From NCBI GenBank assembly GCA_046153985.1, contig JBJXFD010000239.1:1-9975 (forward strand): a DNA stretch of 9,975 bases, given 5' to 3'. Shown here piece by piece: positions 1 to 6,039 of this stretch (position 1 is the first letter of the stretch; every line of letters begins with the position of its first letter). The stretch is from JABWAJ01 sp046153985. Its GTDB lineage: Bacteria; Bacteroidota; Bacteroidia; Chitinophagales; Saprospiraceae. The notes beneath the pieces are model-generated. The model did no database searches. It was not told the DNA's origin and saw nothing but the letters and a program-made list of their open reading frames with translations. A program made the translations under genes and the position numbers.

Positions 1-2
1 AG

Positions 3-716
3 TCCATAATTTCCGTAAAGGATCTGAGCAAAATTTACATCATGGGAACCACCGAAGTGCGCGCCTTGCAATCGGTTTCCCTGAACATTGATAAAAACGA
101 ATACGTAGCCCTCATGGGGCCTTCGGGCTCCGGGAAGTCTACGCTCATGAACCTGCTGGGGTGTTTAGACTCCCCCACTGCCGGCGAATACATGCTCAAT
201 GGCACCAACGTCAGCACCATGACGGACGACGAATTAGCCGAGGTGCGCAACAAGGAAATTGGCTTCGTTTTTCAGACGTTCAACCTGCTCCCTCGACTTT
301 CGGCGCTTGAAAACGTGGCGCTGCCTTTAGTCTACGCAGGCATGAGCAAAACCGACCGCATCAATCGTGCCACCGAAGTGATGCATTCCGTCGGACTTGC
401 CGACCGGATGGATCACAAACCCAACGAATTATCGGGGGGGCAGCGCCAACGGGTTGCCATTGCCCGCGCATTGGTCAACAAACCCTCCATCATCCTGGCG
501 GATGAACCTACGGGTAACCTCGACTCCAAAACTTCGCTGGAAATCATGGGCATTCTGGAAGAAATCCACAAAATGGGCAACACCATCATCCTCGTTACCC
601 ACGAACCGGACATTGCCTTGCACGCCCACCGCATTGTGCGCCTGCGCGACGGTCTGATTGAAAGCGACATTCTTAACGACAACATTGTGAGCGTAATGCA
701 GCAACATGGCGCTTAA
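3..716 (+). CDS. ABC transporter ATP-binding protein, LolD/MacB type (5' end outside window)
   Basis: This is the ATP-hydrolysing subunit of a MacB/LolD-family ABC exporter. Such subunits pair with an FtsX-like permease and act on the inner face of the cytoplasmic membrane. Counting from the ATG at 42, Walker A is GPSGSGKST (26-34), the Q-loop glutamine is Q78 in FVFQTFNLLPR, the signature is LSGGQ (130-134), Walker B is IILADEP with E155, the D-loop follows at NLD (159-161), and the switch histidine is H187 in VTHE. All key residues are intact. The reading frame is open back to position 3 and encodes IISVKDLSKIYI, the normal first beta strand of the family, so the real start lies upstream and the ATG at 42 is internal. 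The protein is therefore slightly longer than 224 residues. The gene overlaps the next one by 11 bp, which suggests cotranscription. The substrate is unknown; the permease is not in the window. Confidence 0.93.
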   Translation, partial: SIISVKDLSKIYIMGTTEVRALQSVSLNIDKNEYVALMGPSGSGKSTLMNLLGCLDSPTAGEYMLNGTNVSTMTDDELAEVRNKEIGFVFQTFNLLPRLSALENVALPLVYAGMSKTDRINRATEVMHSVGLADRMDHKPNELSGGQRQRVAIARALVNKPSIILADEPTGNLDSKTSLEIMGILEEIHKMGNTIILVTHEPDIALHAHRIVRLRDGLIESDILNDNIVSVMQQHGA

Positions 717-1257
717 GATTTATACCAAAACCGGCGACAAAGGCGAAACCGCACTTTTTGGCGGCAAGCGCCTGCCTAAAAGCCACCTCCGCATTGACGC
801 CTACGGCACCGTAGACGAACTCAACAGCTACATCGGCTTAGTGCGCGACTGCACTGCCGACGCAGAAACGCGCGCCCTCCTCAAACGCATCCAGGACTGC
901 CTTTTTGTACTCGGTTCCCACTTAGCCACCGATCCCGAAAAGCCGATGTCCCTGCCCCCGCTGCACGACAGCGATGTGGAAACCCTTGAAAAAGCCATTG
1001 ATGCGATGAACGAATCTCTGCCTGCCCTGAAACATTTTATCCTCCCGGGCGGGCACACGACTGTTTCTTTTTGCCACATTGCCCGCACGGTTTGCCGCCG
1101 GGCCGAACGCCTCACCGTGGCGCTTTCCCTCGAATCGGAAGTAGATGCCCTGCTGATCCGCTACCTCAACCGCCTTTCGGATTATTTATTTGTGCTTTCG
1201 CGGAAACTCAGTCAGGATTTGGGAGCGGAGGAAGTGGTGTGGATGCCTGAAAAATAG
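706..1257 (+). CDS. PduO-type ATP:cob(I)alamin adenosyltransferase
   Basis: The enzyme transfers the 5'-deoxyadenosyl group of ATP to cob(I)alamin, making the coenzyme B12 used by adenosylcobalamin-dependent enzymes. The 183-residue length is normal for the family. Family motifs are all visible: the N-terminal ATP-binding stretch TKTGDKGETALFGG (7-20), AYGTVDELNS (32-41), ILPGG (112-116), RTVCRRAER (127-135) containing the conserved Arg/Glu cluster, and YLNRLSDYLFVLSR (153-166). The ATG at 706 lies inside the last codons of the ABC ATPase gene (11-bp overlap), so translation of the two is probably coupled, although their functions are not obviously linked. The TAG stop (1255-1257) is part of a 27-bp direct repeat that recurs downstream. 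The motif before it (EEVVWMPEK) looks like a normal family C-terminus. I avoid choosing among the names pduO, cobO and cobA because context does not decide. Confidence 0.95.
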   Translation: MALKIYTKTGDKGETALFGGKRLPKSHLRIDAYGTVDELNSYIGLVRDCTADAETRALLKRIQDCLFVLGSHLATDPEKPMSLPPLHDSDVETLEKAIDAMNESLPALKHFILPGGHTTVSFCHIARTVCRRAERLTVALSLESEVDALLIRYLNRLSDYLFVLSRKLSQDLGAEEVVWMPEK

Positions 1258-1351
1258 TTGGCAGGGTTCAGTTGGCAGTGGGCAGGAGTGGGCCTACTTT
1301 GAATGAAGATTTTTGTATCCTATGAATAGTTGGCAGGGTTCAGTTGGCAGT
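1253..1351. repeat. 27-bp direct repeat pair with TTGGCAG units
   Basis: A perfect 27-bp sequence beginning AATAGTTGGCAGGGTTCAG occurs at 1253-1279 and again at 1325-1351, 72 bp apart. Within each copy the unit AGTTGGCAG is repeated, and further GGCAG units follow the first copy (1281-1285). The first copy contains the TAG stop codon of the adenosyltransferase gene. An 11-bp piece of it (TAGTTGGCAGG) also occurs on the minus strand at the 3' end of the HD-domain gene (about 1647-1657). Confidence 0.85.
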
Positions 1352-1373
1352 TGGCCGATTACCCGCTTGAGCG

Positions 1374-1637
1374 TTTTGAGGTTCTCTTCAAGAATGACAA
1401 GCCTGCGGGAATGACCTTTAGCCTGATGAGTAAACACTTCAGGCTTGTCACTCCCGCAGGGAGTCTGCGACAGAAGAACGGCTTTTGATAGGAATCCGCA
1501 AATAATGTCGAAGATAATGCCCCGTTAACCTTCCCCCAAGCTTGTCATTCTCGGGGAGAACCTCAAAAACCTGAAAAACCTTGAGCGGTTTTGCAGATTC
1601 CCTGCAGGAATGACAAACATGAAGTGTTTACCCATCA
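1374..1637. repeat. Layered inverted repeats between convergent genes (REP/MITE-like)
   Basis: This gene-free stretch contains three overlapping inverted repeats. First, 29-bp arms at 1374-1402 and 1540-1568 match at 26 of 29 positions. Second, 47-bp arms at 1424-1470 and 1591-1637 match at 40 of 47. Third, a compact hairpin pairs 1401-1415 with 1447-1461 (13 of 15) around an inner perfect 7-bp stem AGCCTGA/TCAGGCT (1420-1426, 1439-1445). The recurring core reads GAATGACAA or its complement TTGTCATTC next to CTGCAGG/CCCGCAGG. No protein is plausible here. The compact hairpin could end transcription from both convergent genes, but it lacks a T-run, so that is inference. Confidence 0.8.
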
Positions 1638-1638
1638 C

Positions 1639-2856
1639 TCAAATCCTGCCAACTACCTTCGGATAACCAAGATAATACTTCGTAAACACCCCAGGCAGCA
1701 CCGCATGATCCGCGATCATAGACATCGGCCGCACCTCGCCGTTTTTAAACAGAATTTTGATTTCGTCAATATCTACCGTGTAGGCGCTGTTCGTTTCTTT
1801 CCCTTTGATGACTAAGTAGTCCACTGCGTCTGCCGACCAGTTTTCAGCTACAGCCGCCTCTATTTGCTGAATTTGGGGGTCTTCAAACGGGTCATTGCGC
1901 AATTCCAGCCGAAACAACTTCCGGTTTACCAGACTGGCAGACAGGTAAGACAAAATTGGATCCGGATGAAAAATCCAGGTTTTGAGTGCGAAAGTGATGT
2001 CGTGGTCGTCCAACGCGGCGAAGCGCCCCAGCAGTTCGTCCCGGCGAGTAAGAAAGTCCGTTTCCGAGATGTCGTGGTGCAAAAAATATGCGAGGCTGCC
2101 ATAAACCGGCACCAACTCACCGGCGCGCACCAGGTCTTTGGCGCGGCGCAACGTTTGCACCAGCATTTGTTCCGCAGACAGCACCGTTTTGTGCAAATAC
2201 ACCTGCCAATACATCAGTCGGCGCGCAATCAGGAATTTTTCAATGGAATAAATGCCTTTTTCCTCCACCACCAATTCGTCCTGATACACCGCCAGCATTT
2301 TGATGATGCGGTCGTAGCCAATCACGCCCTCATGAACGCCGGTAAAAAAACTGTCGCGATTGAGGTAGTCCATCCGATCCATATCCAACTGCCCCGAAAC
2401 CAACTGGTGCAAAAACCGTTTGGGATACTGGTCGCGAAAAATCTGGATCGTCATGTCCAAAGCGCCGCCCAATTCCTGGTTCAACTGCTCCATGAACAAC
2501 AACGACAACGCTTCGTGGTGCGCGCGCACCAGCGTGTGTTCCAGCGTGTGCGAAAACGGCCCGTGCCCGATGTCGTGCAGCAAAATAGCCGCCGACACCG
2601 CTTCCGCTTCCTGATCCGAAATGTACGCGCCTTTCGAGCGCAACACCTCGATGGCCTGCTGCATCAGGTGCAACGCCCCCAGCGCATGGTGGAACCGCGT
2701 GTGCAGCGCCCCCGGATACACGTAATGCGTCAGGCTCACCTGCTTGATGCGGCGCAGGCGTTGAAACCACGGGTGCTCCACAAGGTTGAACAGCAAACCG
2801 TACGGCACGCTGACAAAACCATAGACGGGGTCGTTGAATATTTTGGATTTGCTCAT
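1639..2856 (-). CDS. HD-domain phosphohydrolase, SAMHD1/dGTPase-like
   Basis: This 405-residue cytoplasmic protein belongs to the HD-superfamily phosphohydrolases related to SAMHD1 and bacterial dGTPases. Family members hydrolyse (deoxy)nucleoside triphosphates, but the substrate of this one is not known. The metal-binding residues expected for the fold are visible: a histidine in HTRFHH (52-57), the HD pair H94-D95 in ILLHDIGHGPFSH, and an aspartate in LDMDRMDYLNRD (157-168). The N-terminus KIFNDPVYGFVSVPYG is typical of the family and supports the ATG at 2856. The C-terminal half (about 200-405) has no motif that I recognise. The final residues VVGRI are encoded by sequence resembling the nearby TAGTTGGCAGG repeat. 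The gene converges on the adenosyltransferase gene and diverges from rplM. I found no clear TAnnTTTG promoter in front of it. Confidence 0.92.
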   Translation of the reverse strand: MSKSKIFNDPVYGFVSVPYGLLFNLVEHPWFQRLRRIKQVSLTHYVYPGALHTRFHHALGALHLMQQAIEVLRSKGAYISDQEAEAVSAAILLHDIGHGPFSHTLEHTLVRAHHEALSLLFMEQLNQELGGALDMTIQIFRDQYPKRFLHQLVSGQLDMDRMDYLNRDSFFTGVHEGVIGYDRIIKMLAVYQDELVVEEKGIYSIEKFLIARRLMYWQVYLHKTVLSAEQMLVQTLRRAKDLVRAGELVPVYGSLAYFLHHDISETDFLTRRDELLGRFAALDDHDITFALKTWIFHPDPILSYLSASLVNRKLFRLELRNDPFEDPQIQQIEAAVAENWSADAVDYLVIKGKETNSAYTVDIDEIKILFKNGEVRPMSMIADHAVLPGVFTKYYLGYPKVVGRI

Positions 2857-3166
2857 GATGATATAAGGTCGAGTAGAGATTTGACAGGCTAAGTTAAAAC
2901 GCGCAGCGCATTGGTTGGGTTTATTTTTTTGTTGCGGCGCCTTTAGGAGCCATATATAATAACAAAAGCCGTTTCGACTTCACTCATCGTATAACAAGCG
3001 CGGTAAGTGTTTCCACAACCGAAACATTTTTCAACTGTATTCCAGCTCTTTACAACAAATTCACTGTATTTTTTTCACCAAAAGCTTGGTAGTTCTACAA
3101 AAGCATCTACCTTTGCAGTCGCTTTAAAACAAGGGTATTTTTAAGTCATTTAAAAAGCGTCAAAAA
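2857..3166. other. Divergent intergenic region between the HD gene and rplM
   Basis: This 310-bp AT-rich spacer holds the rplM promoter at its right end (3085-3115). A small imperfect hairpin, GGCGCC TTTA GGAGCC, lies at about 2936-2951. I see no ORF that looks coding and no tRNA. On the minus strand I could not find a TAnnTTTG element for the HD gene. Confidence 0.5.
3085..3115 (+). promoter_or_regulatory. Bacteroidota-type promoter for the rplM operon
   Basis: A perfect -7 element TACCTTTG (consensus TAnnTTTG) lies at 3108-3115. A -33 element CTTG (3085-3088, core TTG) lies exactly 19 nt upstream, which is the consensus spacing for the primary sigma factor of this phylum. Transcription would begin near 3120-3122, leaving a 5' UTR of about 45 nt before the rplM start codon. 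Confidence 0.75.
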
Positions 3167-3610
3167 GTGAATACTTTAAGCTATAAAACGCAATCTGCGA
3201 AGAAGGAAACGGTGGACCACAAATGGTTCGTTGTAGACGCGGAAGGCGAGGTGGTTGGCCGGTTGGCGACCCGCATCGCACACGTCCTGCGGGGCAAACA
3301 CAAGCCGTCCTTTACGCCTCATGTTGACTGTGGCGACTGTGTCATTGTCATCAACGCAGGCAAAGTTCGTTTCACAGGAGAGAAGTGGGAGGACAAAGAA
3401 TACAAGCAATACTCGGGCTACCCGGGTGGACAGAAAATCACGAAGGCAAAGGTCGTGCTCAGCAAGAAGCCCTACGCCATCATAGAAACAGCAGTAAAAG
3501 GCATGCTGCCCAAAACGAAATTGGGCAACGCCATGTACAAAAAACTGTTCGTCTATGAAGGTTCGGAACACCCGCATCAGGCACAGCAACCCGAACCATT
3601 CAAATTTTAA
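3167..3610 (+). CDS. rplM: 50S ribosomal protein L13
   Basis: L13 is an early-assembling protein of the large ribosomal subunit that binds 23S rRNA. The 147-residue product carries the family core: DAEGEVVGRLAT (24-35), LRGKHKPSFTPHVDCGD (41-57), INAGKVRFTGEKW (62-74), YSGYPGGQK (82-90), and VKGMLPKTKLGNAMYKKLFVYEGSEHPH (110-137). The start is GTG at 3167. MNTLSYKT is the usual N-terminus of Bacteroidota L13, so GTG is preferred over any internal ATG. The gene is the first of the translation operon, behind the promoter at 3085-3115, and is followed after 54 bp by rpsI. The rplM-rpsI pair is conserved across bacteria. Confidence 0.97.
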   Translation: MNTLSYKTQSAKKETVDHKWFVVDAEGEVVGRLATRIAHVLRGKHKPSFTPHVDCGDCVIVINAGKVRFTGEKWEDKEYKQYSGYPGGQKITKAKVVLSKKPYAIIETAVKGMLPKTKLGNAMYKKLFVYEGSEHPHQAQQPEPFKF

Positions 3611-3616
3611 AAATCT

Positions 3617-3637
3617 GTCCCGGGTTTACACCGGGGC
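3617..3637 (+). other. Intercistronic hairpin between rplM and rpsI
   Basis: GTCCCGG (3617-3623) pairs with CCGGGGC (3631-3637) around a 7-nt loop, seven base pairs including one G-U. No T-run follows, so a full terminator is unlikely. It may be an RNA processing or stability element, or a partial attenuator. Confidence 0.45.
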
Positions 3638-3664
3638 AATTTATATTCAAATGTTGTACCGAAT

Positions 3665-4051
3665 ATGGAAATGATCAATGCCATTGGCAGAAGAAAAGCA
3701 TCCGTAGCGCGAATTTACCTGACCAAAGGCGACGGTAAAATCACGATCAACGGAAAAGACTACAAAGACTATTTCCCGCAACCACACGTCCAGATCAACA
3801 TTGTTGCCCCGTTTGAAACGGTGGAAGCGGTGAGCATCTACGACCTGAAAGTTACGGTAGTCGGCGGAGGCTACAAAGGTCAGTCTGAAGCAGTCCGAAT
3901 GGGGATTTCCCGCGCTTTGGTCAAACTGAACGCCGAATTCCGCAAGCCGCTGAAGGAGCGCAAGTTCCTGACCCGCGATGCCCGCGAAGTAGAGCGCAAG
4001 AAATATGGTAAACCCAAAGCACGGAAGAGCTTCCAGTTCAGCAAGCGTTAA
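3665..4051 (+). CDS. rpsI: 30S ribosomal protein S9
   Basis: S9 is a small-subunit protein whose C-terminal tail reaches toward the P-site tRNA. The product has 128 residues, the usual length. Motifs seen are INAIGRRKASVARIYL (4-19), GKITINGKDY (24-33), the Gly-rich VVGGGYKGQSEAVRMGISRAL (65-85), LTRDAREVERKKYGKPKARKS (102-122), and the invariant ending FQFSKR, whose last basic residues contact tRNA in the family. The ATG at 3665 gives MEMINAIGRRK, matching Bacteroidota homologues. A second ATG at 3671 would remove only two residues. The gene is cotranscribed with rplM, and rpsB follows 69 bp downstream. Confidence 0.97.
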   Translation: MEMINAIGRRKASVARIYLTKGDGKITINGKDYKDYFPQPHVQINIVAPFETVEAVSIYDLKVTVVGGGYKGQSEAVRMGISRALVKLNAEFRKPLKERKFLTRDAREVERKKYGKPKARKSFQFSKR

Positions 4052-4068
4052 CCAGTTGGTTTGGTCTT

Positions 4069-4104
4069 GTCTGCACGCTGTGCACTCGTGTCGGGGCAGC
4101 AGAC
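4069..4104 (+). promoter_or_regulatory. Possible structured leader of rpsB
   Basis: In the 69-bp gap before rpsB, GTCTGC (4069-4074) is perfectly complementary to GCAGAC (4099-4104). An alternative hairpin GCAC-GCT-GTGC (4073-4083) uses some of the same bases, so the two folds exclude each other. Ribosomal protein genes often carry such autoregulatory leaders. That this one binds S2 is only inference. Confidence 0.3.
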
Positions 4105-4120
4105 TGCAAAATCTAATAAA

Positions 4121-4846
4121 ATGGAAAAGATCACTTATAAAGAATTATTGGATGCCGGCGTACACTTTGGCCACTTGAAGAAAAAGTGGAACCCGAAAAT
4201 GGCGCCTTACATCTTCATGGAGCGCAAAGGCATCCACATCATTGACCTGAACCGTACGCTGGAATCAATGGATCGCGCTGCGAATGCCATGCGCCAGATT
4301 GCAAAATCGGGCCGCAAAATTCTCTTCGTTGCTACGAAGAAGCAAGCGCGTGACATCGTTGCCAATGCAGCCAACAGCGTCGGAATGCCTTACGTTACAG
4401 ACCGCTGGTTAGGTGGTATGATGACCAACTTTGCCACCATCCGCCGTTCGGTCAAAAAAATGACCAACCTCGAGCGCATGCTGGCCGACGGCACCCTGTC
4501 GAGCATCACGAAAAAAGAACGCCTCACGCTGACACGCGAACACGGCAAATTAGATCGCGTACTGGGTGGCATTGCCAACCTGAACCGCCTTCCTGCCGCT
4601 GTTTTCATCGTTGACATCCAGCATGAGCACATTGCACTTGCAGAATCGCGCCGCCTTGGCGTTCGCACGTTCGGCATCGTGGATACCAACTCCGATCCGA
4701 ACCTCGTGGACTACGCCATTCCAGGCAACGACGACGCGTCCAAATCCATCTCCATCATCACCAATTATATGGTGCAGGCAATCCGCGAAGGAATGGAAGA
4801 GCGCAAGCAGGTGAAGGGCGAAGCCCAAGCTGGCGCGGAAGCTTAG
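4121..4846 (+). CDS. rpsB: 30S ribosomal protein S2
   Basis: S2 is a late-assembling small-subunit protein near the back of the 30S head, needed for binding S1. The 241-residue product shows the full family pattern: LLDAGVHFGHLKKKWNPKMAPYIF (9-32), the IHIIDLNRT strand (38-46), ILFVATKKQARDIV (67-80), VGMPYVTDRWLGGMMTNFATI (87-107), and RLPAAVFIVDIQHEHIALAESRRLG (156-180), with the late GIVDTNSDPNLVDYAIPGNDDA (185-206). The frame is open back to a TTG at 4061, but MEKITYKELLDAGVHFGHL at 4121 is the family start and the sequence before it does not look like S2. The C-terminus is short and ends in an Ala/Glu/Lys tail. The rpsB-tsf order is the near-universal bacterial arrangement. Confidence 0.97.
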   Translation: MEKITYKELLDAGVHFGHLKKKWNPKMAPYIFMERKGIHIIDLNRTLESMDRAANAMRQIAKSGRKILFVATKKQARDIVANAANSVGMPYVTDRWLGGMMTNFATIRRSVKKMTNLERMLADGTLSSITKKERLTLTREHGKLDRVLGGIANLNRLPAAVFIVDIQHEHIALAESRRLGVRTFGIVDTNSDPNLVDYAIPGNDDASKSISIITNYMVQAIREGMEERKQVKGEAQAGAEA

Positions 4847-4878
4847 TCATTAATTTTGAATGTTCGGGTCTCTTGATG

Positions 4879-4994
4879 AAGAGGCAAAAGGCAAGGGGCA
4901 AAAGGCAATTTGATTTCGTTTTTCGATTGAATGATACGATTTACCAATTTGCAGTTTGCTAATTTGCACTTTGCCTCTTGCCAACTTGCCCCTT
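4879..4994. repeat. GGCAAAA/GGCAAGG short-repeat region in the rpsB-tsf gap
   Basis: The left half (4879-4908) is built of GGCAA units about 7 nt apart (AGGCAAAAGGCAAGGGGCAAAAGGCAA). The right half (about 4945-4994) carries the complementary units TTGCCTCTTGCC and TTGCCCC. Exact 9-bp inverted matches are AAGAGGCAA (4879-4887) with 4971-4979, and AAGGGGCAA (4893-4901) with 4986-4994. These two pairs cross and so cannot form one simple hairpin. Related units occur after pyrH (6783-6851). Confidence 0.75.
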
Positions 4995-5025
4995 TTACTT
5001 AAATATCCTCATCAATAAGATAATC

Positions 5026-5865
5026 ATGAGCGTAGAAAAAGTTATTTCCGCTGCCGACGTCAAGCAATTGCGCGAGATGACGGGAGCAGGCATGATGGAT
5101 TGTCGCCAGGCCTTGGTTGAGGCAGAAGGTGATTTTGAAAAAGCAATTGACCTGCTTCGCAAAAAAGGCCAGAAGCTTTCTGTAAAACGTGCAGATCGCG
5201 AAGCAAAAGAAGGTTGTGTGCTGGCCCTGGTTTCTGCCGACCACACCCGCGGCATCATCGTTCGCCTGAGCTGCGAAACGGATTTTGTGTCAAAAAATGA
5301 AAGCTTCGTAGCACTGACGAAGCAATTCGCAGACATCGCGCTGGAAAAATTCCCGGCGACGATCGAAGAACTGCTGGCATTGCCTTTCGAAGACATCACC
5401 ATTGGCGAAAAGGTGACGGAGCAGGTGGGCGTTATCGGCGAAAAAGTCGAACTGTCGGCTTACCAAACGCTCGAAGCGGCACAAATTGCGCCTTATATCC
5501 ACATGGGCAACAAAGCAGGCGTATTGGTTGGTTTGAACAAAGCCGATGCTGCTTATTTTGACGCCGGTCGCGACGTGGCCATGCAGGTAGCTGCTATGAA
5601 GCCAGTAGCTTTAGACAAAGACGGCGTTGACCCAACGATCATCCAGCGGGAAATCGAAATCGGTATGGAACAAGCCCGCAATGAAGGCAAACCGGAAGCG
5701 ATGCTGGAAAAAATTGCAATGGGTAAATTGAATAAATTCTATCAGGACAGCACCCTGCTCAACCAGCAGTTTGTAAAAGACGGCAGCATGACCGTTGCTT
5801 CTTACCTGAAGAGTATAGATAAAGACTTGACGGCCACGGGTTTCCGACACGTGACCCTTGGATAA
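5026..5865 (+). CDS. tsf: Elongation factor Ts
   Basis: EF-Ts is the guanine nucleotide exchange factor that releases GDP from EF-Tu. The 279-residue product starts with the UBA-like N-terminal domain (ISAADVKQLREMTGAGMMDCRQALVEAEGDFEKAIDLLRKKG, 7-48), whose TGAGMMDC segment is a family signature. It continues with the EF-Tu-contacting motif TDFVSKN (85-91, normally TDFVAKN). Two core subdomains then follow, including HMGNKAGVLVGLN and DVAMQVAAMKP. The length fits Bacteroidota homologues. The frame extends up to a TTG at 4978, but those codons lie in repeat sequence, so the ATG at 5026 (MSVEKVISAADV) is chosen. It lies 179 bp after rpsB and is followed at once by a strong terminator. Confidence 0.97.
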   Translation: MSVEKVISAADVKQLREMTGAGMMDCRQALVEAEGDFEKAIDLLRKKGQKLSVKRADREAKEGCVLALVSADHTRGIIVRLSCETDFVSKNESFVALTKQFADIALEKFPATIEELLALPFEDITIGEKVTEQVGVIGEKVELSAYQTLEAAQIAPYIHMGNKAGVLVGLNKADAAYFDAGRDVAMQVAAMKPVALDKDGVDPTIIQREIEIGMEQARNEGKPEAMLEKIAMGKLNKFYQDSTLLNQQFVKDGSMTVASYLKSIDKDLTATGFRHVTLG

Positions 5866-5874
5866 AAACTTTTT

Positions 5875-5910
5875 AAAGGCGAATTAGTCAAACTAATTCG
5901 CCTTTTTTTT
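5875..5910 (+). terminator. Rho-independent terminator after tsf
   Basis: A perfect 14-bp stem, AAAGGCGAATTAGT (5875-5888) with ACTAATTCGCCTTT (5892-5905), closes on a 3-nt loop. A run of eight T residues (5903-5910) follows the GC part. The stem begins 9 nt after the tsf stop codon and should end the rplM-rpsI-rpsB-tsf transcript, so pyrH needs its own promoter or readthrough. Confidence 0.93.
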
Positions 5911-5928
5911 GTCTCGCGGTGAGCGCCA

Positions 5929-6008
5929 GAGGTGACACCTTTCCAAAAGGTGTTACCTCTTGGTTGGCAATACAGAGCGGTAACACCTTTTTAGAAAGGT
6001 GTCACCTC
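5929..6008. repeat. REPIN-like nested palindrome (two inverted hairpins)
   Basis: The left unit (5929-5957) and right unit (5979-6008) are inverted copies. Their flanks of 13 and 14 bp match perfectly and they differ only in the loop (GG against TAG). Each unit is also a hairpin by itself: GAGGTGACACCTTT folds onto AAAGGTGTTACCTC (5929-5942 with 5946-5959, one G-U pair), and the right unit does the same with one A/C mismatch. A 21-bp spacer separates them. Two inverted REP-like hairpins forming one larger palindrome is the REPIN/BIME architecture. It lies just after the tsf terminator and 31 bp before the pyrH start. Confidence 0.85.
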
Positions 6009-6039
6009 CTCACCTCATACACCACTTTAGCGACTTTAA

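Noticed and set aside
1253..1351. CRISPR-like array from the 27-bp repeats
   Set aside because: There are only two copies, internally repetitive, with no cas genes nearby. They are ordinary dispersed direct repeats.
1591..1815. Plus-strand frame of 74 codons overlapping the 3' end of the HD gene
   Set aside because: It starts inside an inverted repeat arm and runs antisense to the HD gene. There is no coding signal.
1864..2892. Open frame of 342 codons on the plus strand opposite the HD-domain gene
   Set aside because: Its translation is rich in His, Gln, Arg and Val with no domain pattern, as expected for the complement of a real gene. The minus-strand product has intact HD motifs.
4061..4120. 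TTG-initiated N-terminal extension of S2
   Set aside because: The extra 20 residues do not resemble S2, and the family N-terminus begins at the ATG at 4121.
4978..5025. TTG-initiated N-terminal extension of EF-Ts
   Set aside because: The codons come from GGCAA repeat sequence. The family N-terminus starts at the ATG at 5026.
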